64,000 bases of DNA from Vicinamibacterales bacterium (GTDB lineage: Bacteria > Acidobacteriota > Vicinamibacteria > Vicinamibacterales > UBA2999). Both the position numbers and the translations under genes were made by a program. Location of the stretch: the NCBI GenBank assembly GCA_041394705.1, contig JAWKHS010000006.1, positions 310,001-374,000 on the forward strand, read 5' to 3'. The notes under the pieces were generated by a model. That model did not search any database. It was not told where the DNA came from and saw only the letters and a list, made by a program, of their open reading frames with translations. Shown here in pieces: positions 24,718-34,224 of this stretch (position 1 is its first letter; each line of letters begins with the position of its first letter).

Positions 24718-26382
24718 ATGAGCGCCCGCTCGCCGCTCGGCGCCTGGACGATCGCGGCGGCCTACGTCGCGGCGACCCTGGTGTTCGCGCACCCGCTCCT
24801 GCCCGAATTGCGGACGTCGATCGCGGCCGACTACGGCGACTCGCTCTTCACGGCCTGGATCATGGCCTGGGTGGCGCGCCACCTCACCGCCGTGCTGCAC
24901 GGCGACGTCGGGGCCTGGACGGCGATGTGGGATCTCCCGATCTTCGCGCCGGAACACGGGACGCTGACGTACTCCGAGCACTTCATCGGCCAGACGCTGC
25001 AGATCCTGCCGCTCACGTGGGTCGTCGATCAGCCGCTGCTGGCGTTCAACGTCGTGTTCCTCGCGACCTTCGCGCTCACGGGGCTGGCCGCTCACCTGCT
25101 GACCCGCCACCTGTCGGGCAGCCACTGGGCTGGCGCGGTCGCGGGTCTGACCTGCATGTTCAGCGAGTACCGCGTGATCTGGTCCTCGCACCTCCACATG
25201 CTGTCCATCCACTGGTGGCTGCTGGCCCTCTGGGCGATCGATCGTTTCCTTGCCACCCGCTCGCGCCGTGCCCTCGCCGGCGCGACCGCCGCGCTCGTGA
25301 TGCTGCACCTGTCGTCGAACTACCTCATGGCGTACTGCGCGCCGTTCACGGCCGCCTTCGCCGTGTGGTCGCTCGCCAGGCACGACCGGCTGCGCGACTG
25401 GACAGGTTGGGCGCTGCTGTCGGCGGCGGGCGCCGGCTCGGTGGTGATGGTGCTGCCGCTGATGCTGCGCTATCTGGCCACGCGCGCCGCGCTCGGCGTG
25501 ACGCGATCGACCGCGGAGATCGCCGCCAACTCGGCGACGTTCGACAGCTACGCCCGGGCCTGGCCGTGGTTCGGCCCGCTCGTCGTGCTGGCCGTGGTTG
25601 GTGCCGCGGCGACCCGCCGTCAGGCGGACTGGCCTTCCCGGTCGGCGCGCCTCGCACTCTTGGGGTTCGCGACGATGGCCGTCGTGCTGTCGTTCGGCCC
25701 GGTCGTGCAGGTGGGTCAGACGCCGGTCCCCGGACCGTACGGGCTCCTGCTGGCCTACGTCCCGGGGTTCGCCGGGTTGCGCGTCGCCGAGCGATTCAGC
25801 GTGATCGCGTTCGCGTTGTGCTCGGTTCTGGCCGGGTTCGGAGCGGTATGGCTCGGCCGATGGCGGGCCGGCGCGGCGGCGGCCGTGCTCGCGACGGTGC
25901 TCGCGATCCGGCCGGCGTTTGCGACGCCGTTCGTCATGAACCGGGAGGTCATGGCCGCGGGCCAGCCGCCCCGCCCGGACTACCTGCGGCCGGGGCCGAC
26001 TCCACCAGCGATCTATCGCGTCGCTCGAACGCTGCCGCCAGGCGCCGTGCTCGCCGAGTTCCCGTTCGGCGTGCTCGGCTACGAGATCCTCTACTCGTAT
26101 TTCACGCTCGCCCACGACCACCGCACGATCAACGGGTACAGCGGGGTCCTGCCCTCGAGCTTCCTGGCGCGCGTCGGGCGGCTCCACGACCCGCTCGCCG
26201 AGCCGGATCGGGCATGGGACGCGCTCGCGCCCGCCACCCACGTCATCGTCCACCCCGCCGCCTGGGCGGACGACACGGGCGCGCGGATCCGGATGTGGCT
26301 GGAGGCCCGGGGAGCGACGGTCACGGTCCGGGCCGACGGCGCATGGCTCTACGCGCTTCCGGCGCGCACGTCCGGAAAATGA
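24718..26382 (+). CDS. GT-C-like polytopic membrane protein
   Basis: The 554-residue protein has about ten hydrophobic helices and a soluble C-terminal part. An acidic loop follows the first helix (ADYGDSLFTAWIMAW, Asp38 and Asp41), as in GT-C glycosyltransferases that use polyprenyl-phosphate sugars. Other marks are FAPEHGTLTYSEH, YVPGFAGLRVAERF and INGYSG. The same marks occur in the protein at 29671, so they are paralogues. It follows a GT2 gene by 16 nt, suggesting a two-step sugar transfer. The acceptor is unknown. Confidence 0.8.
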   Translation: MSARSPLGAWTIAAAYVAATLVFAHPLLPELRTSIAADYGDSLFTAWIMAWVARHLTAVLHGDVGAWTAMWDLPIFAPEHGTLTYSEHFIGQTLQILPLTWVVDQPLLAFNVVFLATFALTGLAAHLLTRHLSGSHWAGAVAGLTCMFSEYRVIWSSHLHMLSIHWWLLALWAIDRFLATRSRRALAGATAALVMLHLSSNYLMAYCAPFTAAFAVWSLARHDRLRDWTGWALLSAAGAGSVVMVLPLMLRYLATRAALGVTRSTAEIAANSATFDSYARAWPWFGPLVVLAVVGAAATRRQADWPSRSARLALLGFATMAVVLSFGPVVQVGQTPVPGPYGLLLAYVPGFAGLRVAERFSVIAFALCSVLAGFGAVWLGRWRAGAAAAVLATVLAIRPAFATPFVMNREVMAAGQPPRPDYLRPGPTPPAIYRVARTLPPGAVLAEFPFGVLGYEILYSYFTLAHDHRTINGYSGVLPSSFLARVGRLHDPLAEPDRAWDALAPATHVIVHPAAWADDTGARIRMWLEARGATVTVRADGAWLYALPARTSGK

Positions 26383-26383
26383 A

Positions 26384-26417
26384 ACGGCCGGCCAGGGCGT
26401 AGACCCCAGCCGGCCGT
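26384..26417. terminator. Bidirectional terminator-like hairpin
   Basis: ACGGCCGGC (26384-26392) and GCCGGCCGT (26409-26417) are a perfect 9-bp stem, with an inner GGG/CCC pairing. It lies just after the stop of the GT-C-like gene and before the end of the convergent ompA-like gene. There is no T-tract. Confidence 0.55.
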
Positions 26418-26436
26418 AGTGAGACAGCGGGACGGG

Positions 26437-26469
26437 CTGTTCCCCGGTCCCCCGATCCCTGTTCCCCGG
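26437..26469. repeat. Two direct copies of CTGTTCCCCGG
   Basis: Identical 11-mers at 26437-26447 and 26459-26469 repeat with a 22-bp period in the gap between convergent genes. This is small low-complexity C-rich sequence with no assigned role. Confidence 0.5.
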
Positions 26470-26472
26470 CCT

Positions 26473-27159
26473 TTAGGCGAGCACCTTGATCACGACGCGG
26501 CGGTTCTGCGAGCGGTTCGCGCGCGTCTTGTTGTCCTGCACCGGCTTCTCCTCGCCGAAGCTGATGGCGTTCATCTTGTGCAGCGGCACCTGGTGCTGCT
26601 CGTAGAGGTAGCGCTTCACGGCGTCCGCGCGCGCCTGACCGAGCTGCATGTTGTAGGCGGCATCGCCGGTGTTGTCGGTGTGGCCCTCGATCTCGACCCA
26701 GATCGCCGACTTCTGTTCCTTGATCTGCGACACCATCTGATCCAGGGCCGCCTTCGCCTCGTCCGACAGGGTCGCCTGGCCGCTGCGGAACTTGGCCTGG
26801 TCGTCGGTGAGCACGGTCTCGAAGATCAGCTTGCGGGTCGACGCCTCGACGGCGTCCGCCTTGGCCGATGCCTGCTTGCCGACTTCCATCGCCTGGTTGC
26901 CGGTGCTCTGAGCGGTCTGGGCCGCCGCGTTGGCCTGCTGCGCCGACTGGCCGGCCGCCTGGGCCTTCGTATCGACTTCGCCGATCCGCTGTTCGGCGAC
27001 GCGCACGCGCTCCTGGGTCTCCTCGAGCGACTTGCCGAGCGTCGTGACCTTGTCGTTGACCTGGCCAACCTCGGTCCGGACGAACTTCTTCGTCGCGCAC
27101 GCCGGAGCCACAGCCAGTGTCACCGCGAAGCAACTCACCACGAACAATGACTTCTTCAT
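26473..27159 (-). CDS. OmpA-like lipoprotein with coiled coil
   Basis: The 228-residue protein has a lipoprotein-type signal ending near APAC (Cys21). An Ala/Gln-rich coiled coil follows (about 28-110), then an OmpA C-terminal peptidoglycan-binding domain (about 115-228) with EIEGHTDNTGD and ARADAVKRYL. It would tether the outer membrane to peptidoglycan. The layout resembles Lpp fused to Pal. GGAGGATAG precedes the ATG. The VWA gene is upstream on the same strand, 54 nt away. Confidence 0.9.
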   Translation of the reverse strand: MKKSLFVVSCFAVTLAVAPACATKKFVRTEVGQVNDKVTTLGKSLEETQERVRVAEQRIGEVDTKAQAAGQSAQQANAAAQTAQSTGNQAMEVGKQASAKADAVEASTRKLIFETVLTDDQAKFRSGQATLSDEAKAALDQMVSQIKEQKSAIWVEIEGHTDNTGDAAYNMQLGQARADAVKRYLYEQHQVPLHKMNAISFGEEKPVQDNKTRANRSQNRRVVIKVLA

Positions 27160-27213
27160 GTTCTCTATCCTCCTGGACGCCGTCGTTCTGCTAGTGGGAT
27201 CTCTCTGGGGCCA

Positions 27214-28173
27214 CTAGAACTCGTTGCTGCGACTGCGCGCGCCGGCGACGTAACCGCCACGCGCCCGAACCGTGAGGTTCTTCCTCGTCGTACGAATTTC
27301 GATGGGATGCCAGCCCGCGTCGGCGCCGGGCTCGAACGCGATCAGGTACTGCTCGCGCAGCTCGCGGACCACCTGGCGGGCGATCTTGCTGGTGTCGGAA
27401 GGCGTGCTGGCATAGAACAGCTCCCCGCCCGTCCACGCCGCCAGCTCGCGGATCGTGCCGACCGCCGCCGGCACGGATTCGTCGCGCGCGGGCCGGCCGT
27501 TGGCGTCGGGGTTGTCGATGGGCAGCACCACCGCGATGACGTAGACCGGCACGTCGATCTCGCTGGCGATGCCGGACACCTCCGCCGGCGTGAGCCGGCT
27601 TGCCGTGTCGATGCCGTCGGTCAGCACCACGATGGCGCGACGATGGTTCGCGCGTTCAGAGATGCGCTTCGCCGTGTCGGCGATCGCATCGTGCAGCGAA
27701 GTGGCCCCGAACGGATCGACCTCCCCCAGCGCACCTTGCAGGGCACGCGTATCGACCGTAAACGGGGCCACCTCGTGCAGCCGGCTGTCAAAAGCGAACA
27801 GCGCGGCCTCGTCGCGGCCGTGCTCCAACCAGGAGAGCACGTGGTGCGCCGCAAACCGTGCGGCAAGCGCCCTGGACGCGAGGTCCATGCTGCCGCTGAC
27901 ATCGAACAGAATCGCGACGCTGACAGGCGCCGCTTCACGACGGAACTGGGCGATCGGGCGCCGGACCCCGCGGTCGAGCACCTCGAAGTCGGTCTCGGCC
28001 AGGTCCACGACCGCACGGCCGCGGCGATCCCTGACGGTAGCGCTCACCGTCACGAGGTCCACGCCGGACCGGAACATGCCGCCCGTCTGCGGCTCGCTCC
28101 CGGTCTGGCCTGTTTCGCCCACCACCGGAGTCGCCAGCAAGGCGACGATGGAGGCGATCACTACCCGCTGCAT
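27214..28173 (-). CDS. VWFA-domain protein of the Acidobacteria-type family, exported
   Basis: The roughly 319-residue protein has a signal peptide (MQRVVIASIVALLATPVVG). A beta domain of about 60 residues follows (LVTVSATVRDRRGRAVVDL), then a VWA domain with the MIDAS motif FDVSGSMD, a later Thr (ATSLHDAI) and LTDGID. It ends with EQYLIAFEP and VRARGGY, typical of the VWFA-related family first defined in Acidobacteria. The role is unknown. ATG at 28173 has GGAG 6 nt upstream; ATGs at 28179 and 28203 are alternatives. Confidence 0.88.
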   Translation of the reverse strand: MQRVVIASIVALLATPVVGETGQTGSEPQTGGMFRSGVDLVTVSATVRDRRGRAVVDLAETDFEVLDRGVRRPIAQFRREAAPVSVAILFDVSGSMDLASRALAARFAAHHVLSWLEHGRDEAALFAFDSRLHEVAPFTVDTRALQGALGEVDPFGATSLHDAIADTAKRISERANHRRAIVVLTDGIDTASRLTPAEVSGIASEIDVPVYVIAVVLPIDNPDANGRPARDESVPAAVGTIRELAAWTGGELFYASTPSDTSKIARQVVRELREQYLIAFEPGADAGWHPIEIRTTRKNLTVRARGGYVAGARSRSNEF

Positions 28174-28281
28174 GTCCATCTCCACAACCAACCCCCGTGC
28201 CATGACCAGTAACTGATGACTGTAAAAGGCTTATCGGCAAAGGCGGCGTTGGCGACAGCGGCTGGAGGCCCGGAGCGGGGC

Positions 28282-28304
28282 GTAAGACTTACACCCCCAT
28301 GTAA
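28282..28304. promoter_or_regulatory. Overlapping palindromes in a divergent promoter region
   Basis: GTAAG-A-CTTAC (28282-28292) overlaps TTACA-CCCCCA-TGTAA (28289-28304). Both are perfect dyads and sit in the roughly 250-nt region between the VWA gene and the divergent aminotransferase. They may be operators; no regulator gene is adjacent. Confidence 0.45.
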
Positions 28305-28451
28305 TCTCCGGAGCAGTTAGTGGAACCGGCTGCACAGTCTGACCGGCTCCTGAGCTGCTGCGGACGCAGGTACGCAGATGCCAGGCCCTGATGGGGGTCC
28401 CGCCACGGAGCCAGACGGCTCGGCGCCGCCCACTGCTAAGCTGTGAGCGCC

Positions 28452-29666
28452 ATGGGCGCGACACTCACGACGTCCTTCCCTGCCGCGAAGCGGGTCGCAC
28501 GATTCACCTACGCCATCCGGCAGGTCGTGGCGGAGGCCCGGAAGGTCGAAGCGACCGGCATGCGGGTCCGCTACCTCAACATCGGCGACCCGAACGCCTT
28601 CGGCTTCCAGACGCCGCCGCACCTCGTGGAGGCCGTGGCGCGGGCCATGCGCGACGGGCACAACGGCTATACGCCGTCGGTCGGCATCCAGCCGGCCCGC
28701 GATGCCGCCGCCGCGGACTTCTCGGCCCGCGGCGTGATGGTCTCGCCGGACCGCGTGCTCATCACGTCCGGCACCTCGGAAGGCATCGAGCTCGCGCTCA
28801 CCGCGATGGTGGACGAGGGCGACGACGTGCTCGTGCCGTCGCCGACCTATCCGCTCTACACGGCCGTGCTCGCCAAGATCGGCGCCGCGCCCGTCTACTA
28901 CCGGACGGATCCGGACCACGGGTGGCTGCCCGACCTCGATCACATGGCGGCGGCCTGCACCCCCCGGACGCGCGCCCTGGTCCTCATCGATCCGAACAAC
29001 CCCACCGGCGCCATCTACCCCGAGGCCACGCGGCGCCGCCTGATCGAGTTCGCGCTGGCGCGAGGGCTCGTCATTCTCGCCGACGAGGTGTACGGCGATC
29101 TCGGGTTCGAGGGCCCCGTGCCGGCGCTGGCGGCCTTGGCGCCCGACGCGCCGATCATCTCCTACTCCAGCCTGTCCAAGGCCTACCTCGCGCCGGGATG
29201 GCGCGCCGGGTGGATGGCCGTCGGCGCCACGCCGCGGCTCGACGAGGTGCTCGCGGCCATCAAGAAGCTCGCCGATGGCCGGCTGTGCAGCCCCGGACCG
29301 ATGCAGCACGCGGTCACCGCGGCACTCACGGGCGATCGCTCCCATCAGATCGCGTTCCGAGAGGCGCTGAAGGCGCGCGCCGACCTGACGACGGCCCGGT
29401 TCAACGCGATGGACGGGATGAACGTCGTGGCACCGAAAGCCGCGTTCTACGCGATGCCGCAGGTCGCGCTGCCGCCGGGCCGGACCGACGAGGATTTCGT
29501 CCTCGGGCTGCTACGGGCGAAGGGCATCCTGTGCGTGCACGGGTCCGGCTTCGGACTGCCTCCCGAGGGCGGGTACTTCCGGGTGGTGTTTCTGGCGTCG
29601 CCCGATGAGCTGTCGTCGATCTACGACGAGGTCGAGGACTTCGCGCGGGAGTTCGCGCGAGCCTGA
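28452..29666 (+). CDS. PLP-dependent aminotransferase, class I/II (AlaA-like)
   Basis: The 404-residue enzyme has YLNIGDPNAFGFQTP at about 41-55, NGYTPSVGIQPAR, LIDPNNPTGA (about 178-187), ADEVYGDL and the PLP lysine K243 in SSLSKAYLAPGWRAGW. This pattern fits alanine aminotransferases of the AlaA type, but the substrate is inferred. ATG at 28452 was chosen because a TAAGCT box ends 9 nt before it; a GTG at 28443 would add three residues and lies against the box. The membrane protein gene follows after 4 nt. Confidence 0.9.
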   Translation: MGATLTTSFPAAKRVARFTYAIRQVVAEARKVEATGMRVRYLNIGDPNAFGFQTPPHLVEAVARAMRDGHNGYTPSVGIQPARDAAAADFSARGVMVSPDRVLITSGTSEGIELALTAMVDEGDDVLVPSPTYPLYTAVLAKIGAAPVYYRTDPDHGWLPDLDHMAAACTPRTRALVLIDPNNPTGAIYPEATRRRLIEFALARGLVILADEVYGDLGFEGPVPALAALAPDAPIISYSSLSKAYLAPGWRAGWMAVGATPRLDEVLAAIKKLADGRLCSPGPMQHAVTAALTGDRSHQIAFREALKARADLTTARFNAMDGMNVVAPKAAFYAMPQVALPPGRTDEDFVLGLLRAKGILCVHGSGFGLPPEGGYFRVVFLASPDELSSIYDEVEDFAREFARA

Positions 29667-29670
29667 TCCG

Positions 29671-31650
29671 GTGCCGTCAGTGCCGGGAGGCCGCGTCGTC
29701 CAGACGGTCGCCGCGTTCCTGCTCTTCGTCTCGCTGACGGCGGTCATGACGTGGCCGCTGGCCGCGGGACTGGGGCGGGACGTTCCGGCCGACCTCGGAG
29801 ACTCCCTGCTCAACATGTGGATCATGGCCTGGGACGCCGAGGCGTTCATGGGCATGGCCGCCGGCCGGATGTCGTTCGGCGACCTCTGGAACGCGAACAT
29901 CTTCGCGCCCACGCCCCTGAGCCTCACCTTCTCGGAGCACCTCGTGCCGCAGGCGCTCCAGGGCCTGCCCTTCTATCTGGCCACCGGCAACATCGTGCTC
30001 GCCTACGACGTCGTGTTCCTGTCGACGTTCGTCCTCTCGGGCCTGGGCATGTTCCTGCTGGTCCGCGAGCTGACGGGCAGCGCGCGCGCCGGTCTCGTCG
30101 CCGGTCTCTTCTACGCGTTCCTGCCGTACCGCCTCGGTCAGTTCCCGCACATCCAGACGCTGTCTTCGCAGTGGATGCCGTTCGCGCTGTACGGCATGCG
30201 CCGCTACTTCGACACCGGACATCTCCTGTCGCTGGCTGGAGGCGCGGCCGCCTTCGCGCTGCAGGGCCTCTCGACCGGGTACTACCTCTTCTACTTCGCA
30301 CCGGTATTCGGCGCGTACGTGCTGTGGGAGGTGATCGTGCGCGGCCGGTGGCGCGACGTCCGCACCTGGCTCTCGCTCGGGGGCGCGGGCCTGGCGACGC
30401 TTGCCGTCATGGCGCCTTTCCTGCGGCCGTATCAGCAGGCGCGCGCGCAACTCGGCCTCGAACGCGCGTACGGGGAACTGCTCACCTTTTCGGCCGACTT
30501 GTACGCCTACGTGAACGCCCCGCCGCAGGCGCACCTCTGGGGGCCAACCCTGAACCGGTTCCCGCAACCGGAGGGCGACCTGTTCTTCGGCGCCGTTCCC
30601 TGGCTGATGGCGTTGGCAAGCGTCGGCCTGTGGGCGGCGCGCGCGCGTGTCGCGTCGCGCGACACGCCTTTTGGCCGCACGCCGTTCACCGAGCGCCTCG
30701 CCGTCGGGCTGGTCCTGGCGACGGCCGCCGTCGTCGTCGCGGCGATCCTCATTGCCCTCACCGGCGGCGGCACCTGGACGATCGGCGGGATCGCGCTCAG
30801 GGCGACGAGCGTCCGGCGAACACTGGCCGTGGGCGCACTGCTGCTGCTCGCCGGGTTGATCGTGTCGCCGCGATGGCGCGAGGCGGCCCGCTCGAATCCC
30901 ACCGACCTGACGCCTCTCCTCGTGGCAGCCATCGTCTTCGCGATCGTGATGTCCCTCGGACCGGCGCCGCGGGCCGGCGGCGGCCGGCTGTCGGGCCTCG
31001 AACTGTACCGCCTGTTCTTCGACTACGTCCCCGGCTTCGACGGTCTCCGCGTACCCGCCCGCTTCGCGATGGTGGCGGCGGCGATGCTCGCCACGCTGGC
31101 CGGCTACTCGCTGGGCGCGCTCGCGCGACGGCGATTCGGGACGGCCGCGCTGACGGTCCTCGGCGTCGCGTTCCTGGCCGAGTCGTACGCGGCGCCTGTG
31201 GACGTGAACGTGAACTGGGAAGCGGGCACGCGCTACGAGCGGCCGTGGAGCGAGGTACACCGCCTCAACGAGGGTCCGCTCGCCTACCGGCATCTCCTGC
31301 TGATGCCGAACGACACGACCGTCGTCGAGCTGCCCTTCGGCGATCGCGCGTGGGACCTGCGCTACGTCTACTACGCGGGCCTGCACGGCAAGCGGATCGT
31401 GAACGGCTACAGCGGCTACTTTCCGCCGGACTACGGCCGTCGAACCGCGCAGCTCCAGGCGGCGCTCGGCACACCCGTCGCGGCCTGGGAGGCCGTCACG
31501 TCGGCGGGCGCGACCCACGTCCTGGTCCACGAGTCGGCGTTTCGAGGCACCGAGGGTCCGGCGACGACACGCTGGGCCGAGCGCATGGGCGCGACGCGCG
31601 TGGCGACCTTCGCGGACGGCGACGTCCTGCTGGCGGTCCCGCGGCCGTAG
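29671..31650 (+). CDS. GT-C-like polytopic membrane protein (paralogue of the 24718 gene)
   Basis: The roughly 659-residue protein has about 12 hydrophobic helices. It repeats marks seen in the 24718 product: ADLGDSLLNMWIMAW (Asp41, Asp44), FAPTPLSLTFSEH, YVPGFDGLRVPARF and VNGYSG. It is about 100 residues longer, mainly through added helices in the second half. It is likely a lipid-linked sugar transferase with unknown acceptor. I chose GTG at 29671, 4 nt after the aminotransferase stop; GTG at 29680 is equally possible. Confidence 0.78.
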   Translation: MPSVPGGRVVQTVAAFLLFVSLTAVMTWPLAAGLGRDVPADLGDSLLNMWIMAWDAEAFMGMAAGRMSFGDLWNANIFAPTPLSLTFSEHLVPQALQGLPFYLATGNIVLAYDVVFLSTFVLSGLGMFLLVRELTGSARAGLVAGLFYAFLPYRLGQFPHIQTLSSQWMPFALYGMRRYFDTGHLLSLAGGAAAFALQGLSTGYYLFYFAPVFGAYVLWEVIVRGRWRDVRTWLSLGGAGLATLAVMAPFLRPYQQARAQLGLERAYGELLTFSADLYAYVNAPPQAHLWGPTLNRFPQPEGDLFFGAVPWLMALASVGLWAARARVASRDTPFGRTPFTERLAVGLVLATAAVVVAAILIALTGGGTWTIGGIALRATSVRRTLAVGALLLLAGLIVSPRWREAARSNPTDLTPLLVAAIVFAIVMSLGPAPRAGGGRLSGLELYRLFFDYVPGFDGLRVPARFAMVAAAMLATLAGYSLGALARRRFGTAALTVLGVAFLAESYAAPVDVNVNWEAGTRYERPWSEVHRLNEGPLAYRHLLLMPNDTTVVELPFGDRAWDLRYVYYAGLHGKRIVNGYSGYFPPDYGRRTAQLQAALGTPVAAWEAVTSAGATHVLVHESAFRGTEGPATTRWAERMGATRVATFADGDVLLAVPRP

Positions 31651-31695
31651 CCGGACGGCGTGGTAGTCTCGCAGCCGGCGGTTTCCGCGCGTCCG

Positions 31696-32985
31696 ATGCA
31701 TCCCGTTCAGCTGGCCCTGCTCGCCGCCGAAGCGCTCGTGATGACGCTCGTCGTCTTCGGGCTCTTTCGTACCAGGGCCGTGACAGGACGCTCCTCGTTG
31801 TACGTGGTGCTCGGCGGCGTGCTCTACCTGCTGTCCGCCACGCCGCTGCGCGTCGAGATCGCTCCGGGGTGGACCGCACAACCCACCTCTGCCGTGATGC
31901 TGGGCGTCACGTTGACGGCCGTGCTGCTGGTGCATGCGGCCGAAGGCACCAGGCACACGCGCCGCCTGGTCTACGCGCTGGCGCTGGGCAACGCCGCGCT
32001 CACCTTCGTCGCGCTGGTCATCGCCCAGCACGCGCGCATTCCAGGCGCCGAGGTTCCGCTGGCGCTCACCTCCGGGATCGTGGCCCGGGATGCCGCGGAA
32101 GCCCTCGTCAGGGCCACGGGCCTCTACGCCCTGCTGCTCGGCGTCGTGCTGGCGTACGAAGCGGCAGGGATCGTGGTCGTGTCGGTGCCGACGCGGGCCG
32201 CGGCGGCGCTCGTGGCGGCGCTGGTCACGGGCGCTGGCGTGATGGCCGCCGTCACGCAGTGGGAGCAGCCGTACCTCCAGCAGGTGATCGCAGTCGAGGC
32301 CGCCTGCGGAGCGGCGGTGGCGATCTGGTACGGCGGGTGTCTGTGGGCGTACCTCCGCCTTTTCGAGCCGAAGGTGGCCGCGGCCTCCGGCACCGGAGAG
32401 GTTTCCGACGTCTGGCAGGAGCTGACCTACCGCCAGCTGTACGAGCAGGCGCAGTCACGGCTCACCCGCGACTCGCTGACCGGCGTCCACAACCGCGGCT
32501 ATTTCGACGAGGCCTTCGCGCGGGCCGTGGCACACGCCGCGCGCTACCAGGAGCACATGAGCGTGCTCATCGCCGACGCCGACCGGTTCAAGTCCATCAA
32601 CGACCGGCACTCGCACCTGGTGGGCGACGAGGTGCTGCGGCGCTTCGCCGGGACCCTGGTCGAGGTCGCCCGGTCGTCCGACATCGTCTGCCGGTACGGC
32701 GGCGACGAGTTCGTCGTGATCCTGCCCAACGCCACGAAGGTCAACGCACAGGCCCTGGCCCGCCGCTTCCAGCGCCGCCTCCGCGAGCGCCCCCTGGCGC
32801 CGCCCCAGGGACTGGAAGCCGTGGAGATCTCGGCCACGGTCGGCATCGCCTCGCTGCTGGAGGACGCGCCGGACGGCGGAGCGCCCGACGCGCTGCTGCG
32901 CCTGGCCGACCAGCGCCTCTACGCGGGCAAGCGCGCCGGGCGCGATCGCGTCGTCGCGGATGACGCGGCCGCGCTTCGGGAGTAG
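31696..32985 (+). CDS. Membrane-bound diguanylate cyclase (GGDEF)
   Basis: The 429-residue protein has about seven N-terminal hydrophobic segments (about 1-235), then a linker and a GGDEF domain (about 255-420). The active-site motif GGDEF is exact at 335-339. An RxxD inhibitory site (RSSD, 326-329) lies five residues before it, so product inhibition is expected. LTGVHNRGYFDEAF and DADRFKSIND are intact. It should make c-di-GMP from GTP in response to a membrane signal. A TAGTCT box lies 26 nt before the ATG. No PilZ or EAL gene is in the window. Confidence 0.93.
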   Translation: MHPVQLALLAAEALVMTLVVFGLFRTRAVTGRSSLYVVLGGVLYLLSATPLRVEIAPGWTAQPTSAVMLGVTLTAVLLVHAAEGTRHTRRLVYALALGNAALTFVALVIAQHARIPGAEVPLALTSGIVARDAAEALVRATGLYALLLGVVLAYEAAGIVVVSVPTRAAAALVAALVTGAGVMAAVTQWEQPYLQQVIAVEAACGAAVAIWYGGCLWAYLRLFEPKVAAASGTGEVSDVWQELTYRQLYEQAQSRLTRDSLTGVHNRGYFDEAFARAVAHAARYQEHMSVLIADADRFKSINDRHSHLVGDEVLRRFAGTLVEVARSSDIVCRYGGDEFVVILPNATKVNAQALARRFQRRLRERPLAPPQGLEAVEISATVGIASLLEDAPDGGAPDALLRLADQRLYAGKRAGRDRVVADDAAALRE

Positions 32986-33021
32986 CGAGTCGTACGCCGG
33001 CGCGTGCCGGTGGCCTGAGTC

Positions 33022-34224
33022 CTAGGGCCGAGTGGCGGACCACGCGAAGAGCTTCCGCCAGAAGCTCTCTTCGCTGTCGGCCGGGGCCGTCGACCAGCCG
33101 TCGGCCAGCGAGTCCGGCACCGTGAAGCGCGCCCGCCTGTCGCCGAGCTCCACCGCCTGCATCCCTTGCAGCAGGCGGATCGCGAACACCCGCACGGCCA
33201 CCTGGCGACCGGCCTCGCGGTCGAACAGCCGCTCGAACGGGCGCACCAGGTGATCGGCGGCGTCCACGAGCGCCTCGTCCAGCGGGTGACGTGGGACGCC
33301 GAGCCCGTCGGCCACGTCGCCGGGCAGGAACTCGCGAATCAGGCTGGGGGGAATCCCGGCCAGCGGTGCCGGCACGTTGCGCTGCATCATGTCGAGGAGC
33401 GCGGCCGTCATCTCGCGTCCCTCGGGCGACGGCGCCACCTGCCGGCGCTCGATGGTGTCGGTGACCAGCGTGGTCTCGGCCACGGTGGCGGGCAGCAGGC
33501 CCGGCTCGATCCCCATGAGGCGTCCGATGTGCACCCAGGTCGCGGTGTACGCGTCCTGCTCGGCGGCGTCGAGCGTGATGCCCATGTGGGCCAGGCCGCG
33601 GAGGATCACCCAGGAGAAGGTCATCAGGGTGCCGAGCATGTCTTCCTGGTTGATCGGGACACCGAAGTCGTCCGCCGGCCAGGGCTGCGCCGGGTCGTGG
33701 ACGATCAGGTGCCGCACCGCCGCGTGCATCAGGCGCACCTTCTGGACGGTGCGCAGGCCCCGTCCCGCCGGTGACAGGCCGCCCGGACTCAGGACGTCGA
33801 TGATCATCTGCGCCGTCTCGAACAGCCGTCGCGTAGGGCGCCGGGCCAGGTATGCCGTCCGGTGGAGGACCTGGACGCCCTTGCGCGCGGCGTAGGACGA
33901 GGGCAGCGACGAGCAGCACAGCACGACGAAGATCTCGGGGCCGTGGATGGCGAACAGCCGCTCTCCGGCGGCGACGGTCGGCGCGTCGCGGTCGTCGGTG
34001 GTGTCGGTGGTGACGAGGAAGTCCCGCAGCGGCGCCGACAGCGTCTCGGGAACGATCTGATCGTCCACGACCAGGCGCGCCATCAGGCCGCGCACCGCGT
34101 CGATGCCGCCGGTGGCGAAGAGCTGTCCGACGACCGCGTCCGCCGGCGGATCGCCGCGACGACGGGCCGCGTCGAGCGCCTGGTCGGACCACCGATCCGA
34201 AGGTGACTGAGGAGCGTCGCTCAT
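33022..34224 (-). CDS. Oxygenase MpaB family protein (DUF2236/Lcp-like)
   Basis: The 400-residue, mostly helical protein shows the DUF2236 signatures VQKVRLMHAAVRHLI (candidate haem-ligand His) and INQEDMLGTLMTFSW. These occur in latex-clearing protein and the MpaB oxygenase family, which bind b-type haem and cleave or oxidise terpenoid chains. No signal peptide is seen. ATG at 34224 was chosen because a TATCAT box lies 8 nt upstream. It is divergent from the DUF5995 gene across 19 bp, which suggests a joint function. Confidence 0.85.
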   Translation of the reverse strand: MSDAPQSPSDRWSDQALDAARRRGDPPADAVVGQLFATGGIDAVRGLMARLVVDDQIVPETLSAPLRDFLVTTDTTDDRDAPTVAAGERLFAIHGPEIFVVLCCSSLPSSYAARKGVQVLHRTAYLARRPTRRLFETAQMIIDVLSPGGLSPAGRGLRTVQKVRLMHAAVRHLIVHDPAQPWPADDFGVPINQEDMLGTLMTFSWVILRGLAHMGITLDAAEQDAYTATWVHIGRLMGIEPGLLPATVAETTLVTDTIERRQVAPSPEGREMTAALLDMMQRNVPAPLAGIPPSLIREFLPGDVADGLGVPRHPLDEALVDAADHLVRPFERLFDREAGRQVAVRVFAIRLLQGMQAVELGDRRARFTVPDSLADGWSTAPADSEESFWRKLFAWSATRP

